Shown here piece after piece: positions 35,541-48,000 of a stretch of 64,000 nt of DNA. A program made the translations under genes and the position numbers. This stretch comes from Fuerstiella sp. (GTDB taxonomy: Bacteria; Planctomycetota; Planctomycetia; Planctomycetales; Planctomycetaceae), in contig JALHMY010000035.1 of the NCBI GenBank assembly GCA_022843805.1, positions 1-64,000 on the forward strand, given 5' to 3'. The notes under the pieces are model-generated. The model had not been told where the DNA came from. It worked only from the letters and a program-made list of their open reading frames with translations, and searched no databases. Position 1 is the stretch's first letter, and each line of letters begins with the position of its first letter.

Positions 35541-36053
35541 TCAGTGAGACTTGTACAGTTTACGAAACGTCCCATCCTCCATCTCCGTGAGCCACAGCAG
35601 ATCGCAGTTCTCGTAACGGATCCGTGTCGGATGATCGAGAGGAAGTGCTGTTACGTTGAGAACCTGTGAACCAATTCGGTTCTTTATTCTCTCGTATTCA
35701 CACTGGATACTGAAATCACCAGTCAACAGATCTGGAAAGAACTCAACAAGTAACTTCCCTGTAGTTGCAAATGGATGATTCGTTGAGCTATGGGGTCCTC
35801 GAACTCCTCGAAGTTGACGAAGAACCCAGAAAGCCATACCCGCTATTCGATTATGATCTGATGCACTGAAGATATCGACGCAAGCGCTCGAATCACTTAA
35901 CAATTCAAAAGATAGCTGAATCACGCACTTTTCCGATAATAACTCATAAACGCAGTCGTTTATCTGCGCAATCCTGAACGACAACTCCTGAGGTAATGCA
36001 CCATGGAGATCAAAAACATTTTGTGTTCGCAAATGCGATTCCGTCTCTGACAT
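35541..36053 (-). CDS. Candidate immunity protein for the RHS toxin
   Basis: An unrecognised 170-residue cytosolic protein, mildly acidic, with no signal peptide. Its start ATG (36051-36053) lies 13 bases beyond the stop of the giant RHS gene. The sequence AGGAGGTAA there contains both a perfect ribosome-binding core and that stop codon, so the two genes should be translated together. Small genes in this exact place after an RHS toxin are usually immunity proteins. The sequence has a mixed alpha/beta look (FELLSDSSACVDIFSASDHN, FWVLRQLRGVRG, LVEFFPDLLTGDFSIQCEY). I infer the role from position and coupling, not from sequence identity. Confidence 0.65.
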   Translation of the reverse strand: MSETESHLRTQNVFDLHGALPQELSFRIAQINDCVYELLSEKCVIQLSFELLSDSSACVDIFSASDHNRIAGMAFWVLRQLRGVRGPHSSTNHPFATTGKLLVEFFPDLLTGDFSIQCEYERIKNRIGSQVLNVTALPLDHPTRIRYENCDLLWLTEMEDGTFRKLYKSH

Positions 36054-36066
36054 ATTGAAAATCTGC

Positions 36067-39000
36067 TTACCTCCTGGGAGGGAGTAATCGGGTAAAGGTC
36101 CCGTTCCACCTGTATTTATGAACTTGCATCAAGTAATTTACTTCACGTCCAAATACGGTGACTTGTCCAAACTCATCCACCGTATGCATTGTCGACGAAA
36201 TTACCACAATTTCATCCCCGCGTTCAGCAGCAGCCTTGAGCCATGGGACGTTGTAGAGTTCAAAGAAGTCATCGACGGTCGGAGCCCTGTGCCGTACCGA
36301 TTCCATGTCGATATGCAGCACATTGAATCCACCCGGATTTGCTGCCTTAAAGCTTTGCAGTATCTCCTCATGAGTTCCTCGCAGGGGTGAAAGATTCAAT
36401 TCTCTTTTAAGAAGCAGAATATCGGACCAGTCTCTGCCAATGATTGTCGTCGTTTTTCCTGGCGTTGAGTAAATGTAGGTGCCCGATGTGGGTCTGTAAA
36501 ATACAATCGGAGCCAGCAGGTTGCGATTGCGAACGGGATCGCTGATCTGAGGATGATTCACTTTCCAGTAAACATCCTCATGCTCAGGAGATAACCGTGG
36601 CCTGACAGACGGAAGACCCGATCCCGGAAAAATGCTCTGGCCCGGAAGAGGCCCACGATTCTTTGGGGAGATCGCACCCGGGTACAGCGACAGAGCAAAG
36701 CAGGCAGTACGAATTGCCAGCTGCACGACGTCCCGGGATGTCTGCAGGGTCGCCTGAGCACCAATAACAGCAATCACCGACGCAATCGAGTGGAACATTG
36801 CATATTGCTGCGGGACCGCAGAAAGTGCAGCTCCCAGAACAAAACCCAGTGCTGTCGCATAACGGGCTTCAGCGATCGCCGCTGACTCCGGGTCGGCTCC
36901 CGGAGTATAACTGGCTGTGTACCAGCCATCTGTGTATCCGCAAACATACCCCAGTGCAGCGCCAGCCGCGGCGTTGGCAACACGGACCGCACGGTCCTGA
37001 AAGGACGCATACGATACAATCGCCGTGCGCCCGCTGGGGTCTGTAAACACCAGCGGCCGATTGCCCGTATAGCGATACAAATTGACGTCGCCAGCAGCAA
37101 ACTGATCGGGATCTTCACTGAGAAATCGGCCAGCAGTTGGATCATAATATCGGGCTCGATAGTAATAATATCCCAGCTCAGCATCCCATTCCCGTCCTGT
37201 GAAGCCAAACCGATCCGCCTGCTGAACATTGCTTTGATGAACGATTTGCCCAAAACTGTCGTAGGTGCTGGTATTGATGACGTTGCCGGCGCTGTCGAGC
37301 AGGTGCAGCACGCTGCCCGCCTGATCAGACAGGTACCATGCCGTTCCGTCGGCCGGTGTCCACCGTGCAGTGATTTCGTCGACGGATGGACCAAACAGAT
37401 AGCGGGCCAGAACCTGACCCGATTCGTCGAAATCCGCCCACGTGTGATGTCCGTCATACACCATATTCAGGATGCCGGCGGGCAACGGTCCGGAACCATC
37501 AGTATCCGCAATCCGGCTGATTCGTCGATCGAAAACATCATACACAGACTCGACGGACACCAGCAGGACATCACCAGCCGAAAACGTCCGAGCCGAAACC
37601 AGACGGTTTCGATAATCGTACTCATAAACTGTGAAAATTCCTGTGGCCTTTTCCGTTCGGCGGATCAGGTTGCCTTCCGCATCAAACCTGTAAGCATACA
37701 GCCTGTCGCTCAGCAGCTGATTGGCAGTTCCGATGATTCTCTCATCGTTTACCCTGTTTCCAACCGCATCGTACTCGAAGAATTCATCCACCTGCTGATC
37801 GTGATCGGCAAAGGTCAGCTGACCAGTCTCGTCAAACGCATAAGACGTCTGATTCCCATCGAGAGTTCTCGACAGTATTTCTCCGGCCAGATTCCATTCA
37901 ATATTCAGGTCCGAAAACAGCTCATCGACAGCATTCCAGTGTTGCATACTGTTGAGTCGGCCGGCGGAATCATATTGCCAGGACGTGCTGCTGATCGGGG
38001 TGGCATCACCTGCATTCTGAAAGCGCCGGGTCAGCATTCTTCCGCCCCGGGCATCCCACGAATATTCTGCCCTGATCGGGTCTGTTTCCCCGCCTGACCA
38101 CCTGCTGCTCACGAGTTGATTTCGGGCATCGTAGACGCTGCTGACAGTGACCCCGGCCTGGTCGGATCTGCGGACAACATTTCCGGCAGCGTCATATTCG
38201 TAAGAGAGAACCAGGCCCGGTCGCCCGTCGATCGCGACACTGGCAATCTGAGAGATTCGACTGAGAGGATCCCGGCTGATCGAATAGTCGCTCTGGCCGT
38301 CCGCCGCACGAGTCAGGTTTCCGACGGAATCATACGTATAGGTGAATTCCCGAAGAACGTTATTCGCCTGGAGCCAGAATTCTGCGGTTCGACGGTTGAG
38401 TTCATCGTACGTAAACTGTCGCACTCTTCCGTTTCGATCAGTCGACTGTTTCAGATTTCCTACGGGATCCCATTCGTAAGTGCGAGTATCGCCGAGCGCA
38501 TTCGTATCGCGAATCAGCTGATTCATTTGGTCGAATTCAAATAAGGAAACATTTCCGGCAGCATCAATCACAGCAGTCTGATTTCCCGCTGCATCGTACG
38601 CGAACCGCGTCGCTGCACCCAGAGCGTCTGTGAATGAAGTTCGGCGACCTAAATCGTCGTATTCGAAATGAGTTGTGCGACCCAGCGGATCGCTGACAGA
38701 GATCACATTGTTCCCTGAATCATACTGCCATGTCGTGGTGCCACCGTTCGGATCAGTCAGGGCCGTTCGGCGATTCAGACCATCGTATTCGTACCGGGTT
38801 ACGTTTCCTTCTTTATCGGTGGACGACGTCAGAAATGACACGGCGTTCCACTGGAAAAACTCCGAGTATCCAAGGGGATCTGTCTGACTGACAATACGCC
38901 CCAGTTCATCCCGGACGGCTCTTACGACATTTCCTCCGGGATCCCTCGCTTCGATCGTCTTTCCGACAGCATCATGGACGAATGTTGTCGTGCCACCCAT

Positions 39001-42000
39001 GGCATCGCGGACTTCGGTGAGACGCCCTGCCGGATCATAGGCCATCGTGGTCGAGTAACCTCGCTCATTGATCCACGATTCCAGATTCCCCACAGCATCA
39101 TAAACCCACTGCTGTACTCCACCCTGAGCATTCGTCTGTCGAATCATCCGGTGATTCTCATCGTATTCATAACGAGTCGTGTGATTCCTGGCATCCGTAA
39201 CCGACACCTGACGGCCCGCCGCGTCCCATTCGTAGGTGGTTGCATATCCCAGTGCGCTGACTGTGCGAATTGTTCGATCGAGCAGATCGAATTCGAATGA
39301 TGTGATACTTCCCCGTTCATCCGTTGTACGGACCGTATTTCCGCGAAGGTCATATTCCCAAAGAGTTGTTTCACCCATTGCATCCGTCTGCTGTATCATG
39401 CGATGCATCGGGTCATAGAGGAACGTTGTCGTACCACCGCGGGAATCGGTAACAGAATACAAATTGCCTGCGATGTCCCAGGCAGTCAGCGTTGTTCCTC
39501 CCATGGGATCGATCGTCTTGACAATTCTGTTTAAAGGGTCGTATGCAAACCGAGTCAGATGATTCGCTTTATCAGTCATTGAAGTGACATTGCCGACTTC
39601 GTCATAGGTCCAGACGGTTGAATAGCCAGCGGCGTCAGTTTCGGAGATCAGTCTTGAGCGGCTGTCACGTTCATAGTGGGTTGATCGCCCCAGTGCATCG
39701 GTATAAACAACGATATTGCCCATGGTGTCATACTGCCATGCTTCCACAGCTCCCAGGGCATCTTTTTTTTCCGTCATTCGATTCAGGCGGTCGTATTGGA
39801 ATGCGGTGGAATGTCCTGATTCGCTGGTTTCCCGTACCACGTTTCCTGCGGCGTCGAATTCAAACGTCTTTGCAGGCCGCAGTTCTCCATGCACCTGCCA
39901 CCGTTCACTCGTCATTCTTCCCAGACCGTCATATTCCCGGAGCAGGCGATGACCCAGAGAGTTCACTGCGGCCACAAGATTCCCGGTGGCGTCGTATTCC
40001 ATCCCGGTAACTCCGCCCATTGCATCGATCACGGACTGCATGCGGCCATCCGCCGTGTAACGATACTGTGTGGCGGAATTTCCTGGGCGGATCATTGTGA
40101 TGAGCTGATTGTTGGCATCATACTGATACTCGGTGATACCTCCCAGCGGGTCAGTTTCCTTAACTTTCCTGCCTGCGGCGTCGTATTCGAAGTGCACGAC
40201 TGATCCGTCCGGCCCGGTGATGGATATCAGACTGGTGCCATCCCAGGCATACTGTGTGTGGCCACCGAGTGCGTCAGCGGCAGAGATCAGATGCCCGGCT
40301 GCGTTGTAGCGAAACTGCGCCTGATGACCTCGTTCATTCGTCAGAGATGTGGTTTCTCCAAAGATATTGAATGTCATCGACCGGACCGTGCCATCCGGGT
40401 TCGTAACTCGAACAGGATCCGGAGAACCCCGGTCGGAATACTCAAAATGATAATCGCTTCCCAGAGGATCCGTCAGCATCACGGTTCGGCCGATTGGGTC
40501 GAGCGTCATCGACGTTGTCACGCCATTCGGATCAGTAATGCCCGTGAGATTGCCGCCAGCATCTCTGGAATAGACAACTGAGCGGCCCAGAGGATCTGTC
40601 TGAGTCAGCAGATCGTTCAAAGAATTATAAGTGTATTTCCAGATTCCACCGTCTGCATCGGTCCGTTCGACTACGTTACCTCGATCATCCAGACTTCTGG
40701 AGGTTGTAAATCCTCTGGCATCCGTTACCGAGACGAGTTCGTCGCTGGCATCGTAGACCATGACAGTCGTCTGTCCCAGCGGATTCGTCATCGCCGTGAT
40801 GTTGCCTCGTCGGTCATAAGTCAGGACCATTGGGTTTCCGACGCGATCAACAATCGTTTCAGTGTTCCGAAGCAGGTCGACGGAGTGGGATGTTGTGTTC
40901 CCGAAGGCATCTCCCAGCGCCTGAAGCCGACCACTGTCATCGTATGTCGCCGTGAATTCAGTATTGCCGTGGTGGTCACGAGCTTCACTCAGAAAATGCG
41001 CGGGCTGCGACAGATAGGACATCGTGGTCGAATTTCCAGTCTGATTCGTGACGCTGGTCAGATCTCCGGCGTCACTGTACTGGTACACAATCTGATGGCC
41101 GTCGGGATCCGTAATCTTTATGATTCGGCCGAGTGCATCGCGAGTCCATGTGACAGACGGTCCGAACGAACTGAAAATTCCGTCTGCCGTATGCGTCAAA
41201 CGGACATTGTTTCGATTCGTGATACTGATCAGACCATCAAACTGATCGTAGTGGTAACGCACCTGATCTTTTGTTGTCAGGGTGTATTCGCGAGGATTAA
41301 AACTGAACCCTCCGAAATAGAGACTGAATGATCCGTCCGGGTTCTGGCGGAGTGGCACATCCTCCACCATCAGCTGTTCGTACACGCCGCGATCCGGCCG
41401 AAAATGTGGTCGGAACAACGTCCCCAGTGCACCACCTTCCGCAACCGGATCAAACGTAAAGCCGACACGACGTCCGTCCGGAGTGTTAATGTAAACGCGG
41501 GTTCCGGTTCGAAAACCGAGGTTGTGAAAGAGCGATTCGTTTTCGAGAACGGGTCGAGTCTCACGGATGCGTCCGTCGATCAGTCCCATCATCCAGCCGA
41601 ATCCAAAATCTCCGGACGTTCCCGCCTGAAGAGTATCCCAGGTCCTGATAATGGTCAGCGGGATTCCGGCAAGTGGAACAGTCAGGTCCGTGAACTCCAT
41701 GCGATAGTTGCCGATTTTTGCATGGCCTTCCAGGTGCAGCTCAAACTGAAGAGTACTGACATTTCCGCTCAGATCGGAAGCAGTGATGCGAACCTCATAC
41801 GAATCGTTCATCAGCAAAGTCGGATCGAACGTCGCGAGAATCGCATTGGAAACGATTCCATCGGCATCAGAATACGTCTGCCCTGCAAATGTCGTCCACT
41901 GATTCTCGTACAGCGGCGACCATGCCACGGACCAGGATTCCAGATGATCGTCGATGATCGAACCCTGAATATCCGTCAGCCACGACACGACACTGCCTGG

Positions 42001-45000
42001 CGACGGACTTGTAACAGTGATTATGGGGGCCGACTGGTCAAACGGATCGATGACTCGCAGCACTCTTCTGGAAGTGGCCGAGTTCCTGCGAGCATCTGCA
42101 GCGACGGCAACGACTTCGTACAATCCGGGCGCCGTGGGACGATAAACGGCCGACCCGCGGTCATCCAGCGGAACAATTACTCCATTCACCTGCAGCGTGG
42201 TTTCGGTGACGCTCACATTGTCGCGGGCGATAACAGACAGCGAAATCAAATCACCCGGCTGAATTATCTGATTACTGAGCAGCACGGCAACTTCCGGTGG
42301 CTGAATATCGGCGATCACGTCAAGAACGAACCGCTGAGTTGTCACAGCCCCGCGGTCGTCCACAGCTCGCACCTCCAGCGGGTAGCTTCCGATTTCTGCA
42401 TCGGTTGGATTCCAGAGAATCAGGCCTGTGATCGAGTTAAAATGCATACCGGGAAGACGATTAATCAGCTCATAGCGGACTGAATCTTCAGCGTCTGTGG
42501 CATCCACATCGTATCGATATACCGAATCTGCCGTGACGATGGTGACCGGAACACTCGTGATCACCGGCGCCACATTCGGCCCTCGCACCTGCAGGAGGTA
42601 CGTCTGCAGAGCCGACTGGCCGCTGATATCGACGGCCTTCAGCTGAACAGTGAAATTTCTTCCCGCGGGGCTGTCACTGATCCAGCGGAGTACAGGCGTG
42701 GGAAGTCCGATCACCGAATCTCCGTCATTGAGCAACTGCATCCCGGCAGGTCCTGAGACCAGTTCATATCGGATCAGTGACCCTTCCGGATCACGCGCCA
42801 GCGGCTCATACCGGTACTCGGTGCCTGTTGTGGCCGCAGTCACAGGCAGTGACGCGAAGTAAGGAGCCTGATCCAGTGGCAGGCCGCCCGTCGTTAACGT
42901 AAAGAACTGACTGGCGAAACCACCCAACCCATCGGTGACCTGCAGAATGACATCAAACTGTCCCGTCAAATCATTCGGTGGCAGCCAGTCCAGTCTGCCA
43001 GTTGCCTGTTCGATTTGCAGACCGACCGGTGCCGTCAGCAACGACCAGGTAAGAACGTCGCCGTCAGAATCGAGGGCAAGCGGAAGATAAAGCCATGGCT
43101 GACCGGACGAAGCGTTCACCGCTGGCGTCGACAGGATGGTTGGAGCGTGAGGATTCTGCGGCAGAATCCCGGCAGACACACTGAACTGCTGAACTGCCTG
43201 CCCGCCCTGCCCGTCGGAAACTCGTAACCCTATTTCCCAGACACCCTGATGAACACCCGAAATCGTCACGAGTCCGCTTATTGGATCCACGGAAGCACTG
43301 GGTGGCCCAAAATCGAGACTGTATGTCAGGGCATCCCCGTCGACGTCAGCTGCATCTGCGTCATAAACCCATAACATTCCGGGAATCGCAGAAACATCGG
43401 GAATCGACCGAAACACGGGAGGACGATTATTTCCGGCCTTCGAAACAGTCAGCTGCCAGCGCTGCACAGCAAATCCCCCATGACCATCAGCGGCCTGAAC
43501 TTCGATATCATGATTCCCAATATCCAGCTCAGTGGGCTCCCAGATCAGCTCAGCAGCGCCAGTATGGTTCTGCAACTGCATGCCAACCGGCCCTCGAATC
43601 AACTGAAAGACCAGTTCCTGGCCCTCTGCATCCATTGCCTCCAATGCCGATCGAAACGGTGTGCCGGATCGAACCTCCATCGTTGGTACCGACGTGAACC
43701 AGGGCGACTGATTTCTCGAATGCAGAAGCGAAATCTCGGCAGCGAATCGCAGCAGTGCAGGATTCGAGAACTGCATGGGAATCACTTCTGACTGCTGTCC
43801 AGGCAATAACCGGCCATCCGGAAGTTCATCATCGAAATGAACCCAGGGAATCCTGTCAGGCTCGAAGTACCCTTCCGCAGACTGAAGCTGCACAAGTCCC
43901 ACCGGTAATTCATCGACAGACGCCAGAATCGGGCCTTCGAACACCTCACCGGAAACATTTCTGATTTTCAGGTCAGCATGCAGCACGGCCGTATTGCGGT
44001 TGAACGTCGGACCTGACCAGACAGCGGTCGAATGTTCTGCCGCAGTCATCTGGCTGACGCTGGCTGAAGGTTGCGATGGAGAAACGCCAAACAGACTGAT
44101 TTGTCGCAGTGTCGACCGGCCCCATGAGTCAATCGCACGGATCTGTATAGTCTGCTGACCTTCATGCACAGAAACCGGAGTAAAGAAATTGCCAGCGGCG
44201 TCGAGCGATTGAACGCCCTGATTATTGACCGTCACGCCAATCACCTGCAGCGACTGCAACAATGCCGCGCCAAGATCCTGAGGATCGCTGACCAGAAAAG
44301 TACGACCGGCTGATCGAGGATCGGCATCAATGGTCTCGCCCATCTTCCGAAGCGAACGAGTGACCTCAGTTCCCGAGATCTGAAATCCGTAGAAGTCGAT
44401 ACCCTTTGCCGCCAACCGCTGCAGATCAGCGTCGTCAGGAACGGGTGCGTCTCCATCTGTCAGGAAAAAGACCTGAGATTTTTCAGCAGGCAATGCGCGT
44501 TCCAGAACTTCGTCGACCAGAATTGTTGTCGCGGAGAAATTGGTCCCAATTCCCAGACTCAGTTCACGGAACTTTCTGGCCGAACCGGAAGTCAGAGACA
44601 CCACACTTTCATCAATATCAAAAATCCCGTTCCTGTTCTGATCTGCGTCCGGGCTGACGAAAGTCTGGAAGAACGGCAATGGGCTCAGATCCATGTAATC
44701 CGTAAACGTTGCAAAGGGTACAATCGCAACGCGGGCATCGATCCGGTTGTCTCGCAGGCTCTGAACAATTCTGAGCAGCGAACCGATTTCCACATCCAGA
44801 ATGTCGCCAACCGAGCCGTCACCGTTAAGATCGTCCTGCTGATCGGCAATTCCATCGAAGTTGGCGTCGGAACCAGCGGAGCCCAGAGTACTGTTCGACA
44901 AATCGATGGCAAATACCAGATTCGCCGTCGACGGCAGAACGGTTGCAGTTCCGGACAAAGCGACGCGACTTCCTGCCGGAAACTGCTGGCCGTCGATCAG

Positions 45001-48000
45001 ATGCGCTTCAACCGCGGGCGGACCTGATTCCAGAAGTCGATGGTAAACTGCGGTTGGAGCAGATACTCGAGCATTGTTGTCTTCCGCGAGCAATTCGAAC
45101 TCATTGTTCCAGGCGTCTGTTTCGACAATGACCGACAGATCGCCCTCAAAGCCCGCCGGGACGACGATCGTCTGAACCCGAGTGTAGCTTTCTCCCGGCT
45201 GCAGCGACCCATGATGCATCACTTCAGCCGTAAGCCTCTCCTGTGCTCGCTGAAACTGCCTGTCGGCTGAAAGATAAATGCGATCGAACCAATGATCCCC
45301 GGTGATTCCAGGCCCAAAATTCGTCACCGTCCAGGTGACCTCAAGGGAGATATTTTTCCCAACCACAACGGACGGACGAATGACCGTTGAAACCACCAAA
45401 TCAGACGGAACGGGCAGCGGTGGCGACTGGTCGGGGCGGATCATTCGAAAACTAAACTGGCCCGTTGCGTCCGTGTGAACAGCTGGCGATTGATCCACTG
45501 TGATCGTGTAGCGGCCGGATTCAGAAAGGAGACCTGTTTCCTGATCTGCCGCGGCATTCTGAAACAATGTCTGGCCAGAAGGTGTGCTGATGGTCCATGC
45601 CATCAGACCGGACTCATTGTACAACACATCCAGTTTCAATCGTTCACCTGCCAGAGCATCCACCGTCCATTTAATCTGGCGTCCTGGCTGGTTCAGACTG
45701 CCTGTCACAATCTGGTCTAACTCAATCTGTGTTGGTGCAGCGGGTGTGATATCGAAGATACGAAACTGAAACTCTCCCAGAGAATCAAGACGCGCGTTTG
45801 TTATCAGCGAATACAATCCGTCGACCGGCAAAGTTATTGGTGAACTGTCCAGCTGACTGATCAGAAAAGCGGACGCCGTGGCCATTGTGGAATCATCCGG
45901 CCGGCGAAACTGCCACTCCACCCAGGTATTGTTTTGCTGAAAATCGATGTAAATCTGCTGGCCGGCATAGCCTCGGAATTGAAAAATGTCCTGTCGTCCG
46001 GGCGACTCAATATTGCCCAGCATCAGTTCGCCGAAAGGCGATTCATAAACATCAGGATCAGGAACATTCCAGATGCGAAATGTATACTTAGGCAGTGTGG
46101 CCGACGGGCTGCGAAAGTGAATTTTCCATATCCCGGTTTGATCCAGCAGCATCGGGCCACGATCAAGAGCACTCAGAATGAAATTGCGAGTTTCCCCGTA
46201 GCTGACATTGTTGGGACCAAACAATTCGTATTCAATCCCGCCACTGATTGCCTGCAGATCCAGATAAATCGTATCGCCGACCTGGCCGTGGAATTCCCAG
46301 ATGTCGGGTCGTTCGAGACCTTCGATCGTGGATGTCTGTGCTTGATCGATTGCTGTCTGCCGGATCACGGGCGATGAATCGCGAATGATGAACTGGTAAG
46401 CCGGAATATCGTCACGGATCCCATCCACAACCAGCCGGTACCTGCCCGACTGCTGAAACACAATCGGCCCGGAATCCACTGCCAGCGTACCGAAAATCCG
46501 CTCGCCTGTCGGCGAAAACAGCTCGGTCCTGACAGCACCTCCGGTGATTCCACCGAAGTCCCATGTCAGGATCTGGCCAGCTGCAATGTCAATCAGCCAT
46601 TCGTCCAGGGCACCGGGCACGCTGATCTGCCCCGAGTATGAAACTTCCGGCAGCGCAACCCGCTGCACTGGTGGCGGTACATCGTAGACAACGATCTGAT
46701 ATGAAGGAGTTTGCCGAGTTCGTGATTCTGCTCGCAGAGTCCACATGCCGTTCTTCGTGATCGTGATCGAACCATCTGCTTCATCGGGGTTCCGCGGACT
46801 GGCATCAAAGCCATAACCGATGACCGTGGCTCCGTCAGGATCCAGCAGGCTGACATGCAGAAAACCTGACTGTACCAGCTGCACATCAACGAAGATCTTT
46901 TGCCCGACAGTTGCAGAAAACTGGTAATCGTTGATTTCTCCGACCGTTTCGATGTTGTCAGAGATCACATCATTCAGCGAATACGGATAAGTCGGATCGG
47001 CGATTCCTTCCGGGTGACGATTTCCTTTGGCCAGTGGAAACCAGTTGGCCGCTGATTGTCGACCCTTTCTGCGAGCTGTACCTTCCGAATATCGATAGAC
47101 CCTGTTGTCGTTTCGATCCGAGATCCAGATATCATGGCCTCCCCGGGGATCAATCGTAATGCCCGAAGGATGCGAGTTTCGGCCGTCGATCTGCCAGCGA
47201 CCAACCAAAGCTCCGTCCGCAATCCGATAGACGACAACGGCTTTCGCATTCTTATCGACGACCCAGGCAACGACTCCATTCGTGGCGATCCCCTGAGCAT
47301 CACTGTTATCCCGATGCAGAGGGAAACTGCGATTGCTGCGATGCCGACCACTTAGCAGTCGGGCAGCTCCCTGAAAGATCAGGACGCGATCCAGACCACG
47401 GTCAACGATCAGAAGATCATCCCCATCGACAGCGATGTCTTCAGGAGTCTTTAAGCCTTCAGCATGCCATGCCCCCAGCAGTTTCTCTTCTGCCGGGTCA
47501 TAAACATAAACCGTATGATTTGAATCGATCGTCCAGATGGGCATTCCGGAACCGTTGGTCGTTACTCCCCGAACATTATTCGACGGCTTCAGCGAAAAGC
47601 TTCCCAGCGAGTTACCGTCACTGTCGTACCTCCATGTTCGATCGGAATGGGCATCCACCACGAAGAATCGGGTTGCCATGACGTTCTGTCGAACAACGTT
47701 CACCCGTTTATCCGGCCCCTGATGTACTCCATCTTCATCCACCGCAAACACACGAATCCGCATCTCGCCTGTTTTTCGATAAACATGGCTGACACTGATC
47801 TCTGCAATCGTCGCCTCATCATCTGCGGTTTCATCATCGACCGTCTCGGAATTTTCAGGCGTGCGCCTTGACTTAACTGTGGACCATGTGCCATCGCCCC
47901 AGTCAATTCTCCATCCCACAATGGTGTCGGTGCCCGGATCTGTCGCTGAGAGCGTCAGCCTGTAGTGGGCGTTCATTTCGATTTGATCGGAGCCACTGAG

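Noticed and set aside
41404-42483. Plus-strand open frame of 359 codons inside the RHS gene
   Set aside because: It is the antisense of Ig-like and RHS N-terminal coding sequence and has no motif. Many other frames between 36.1 and 51.8 kb are the same kind of shadow.
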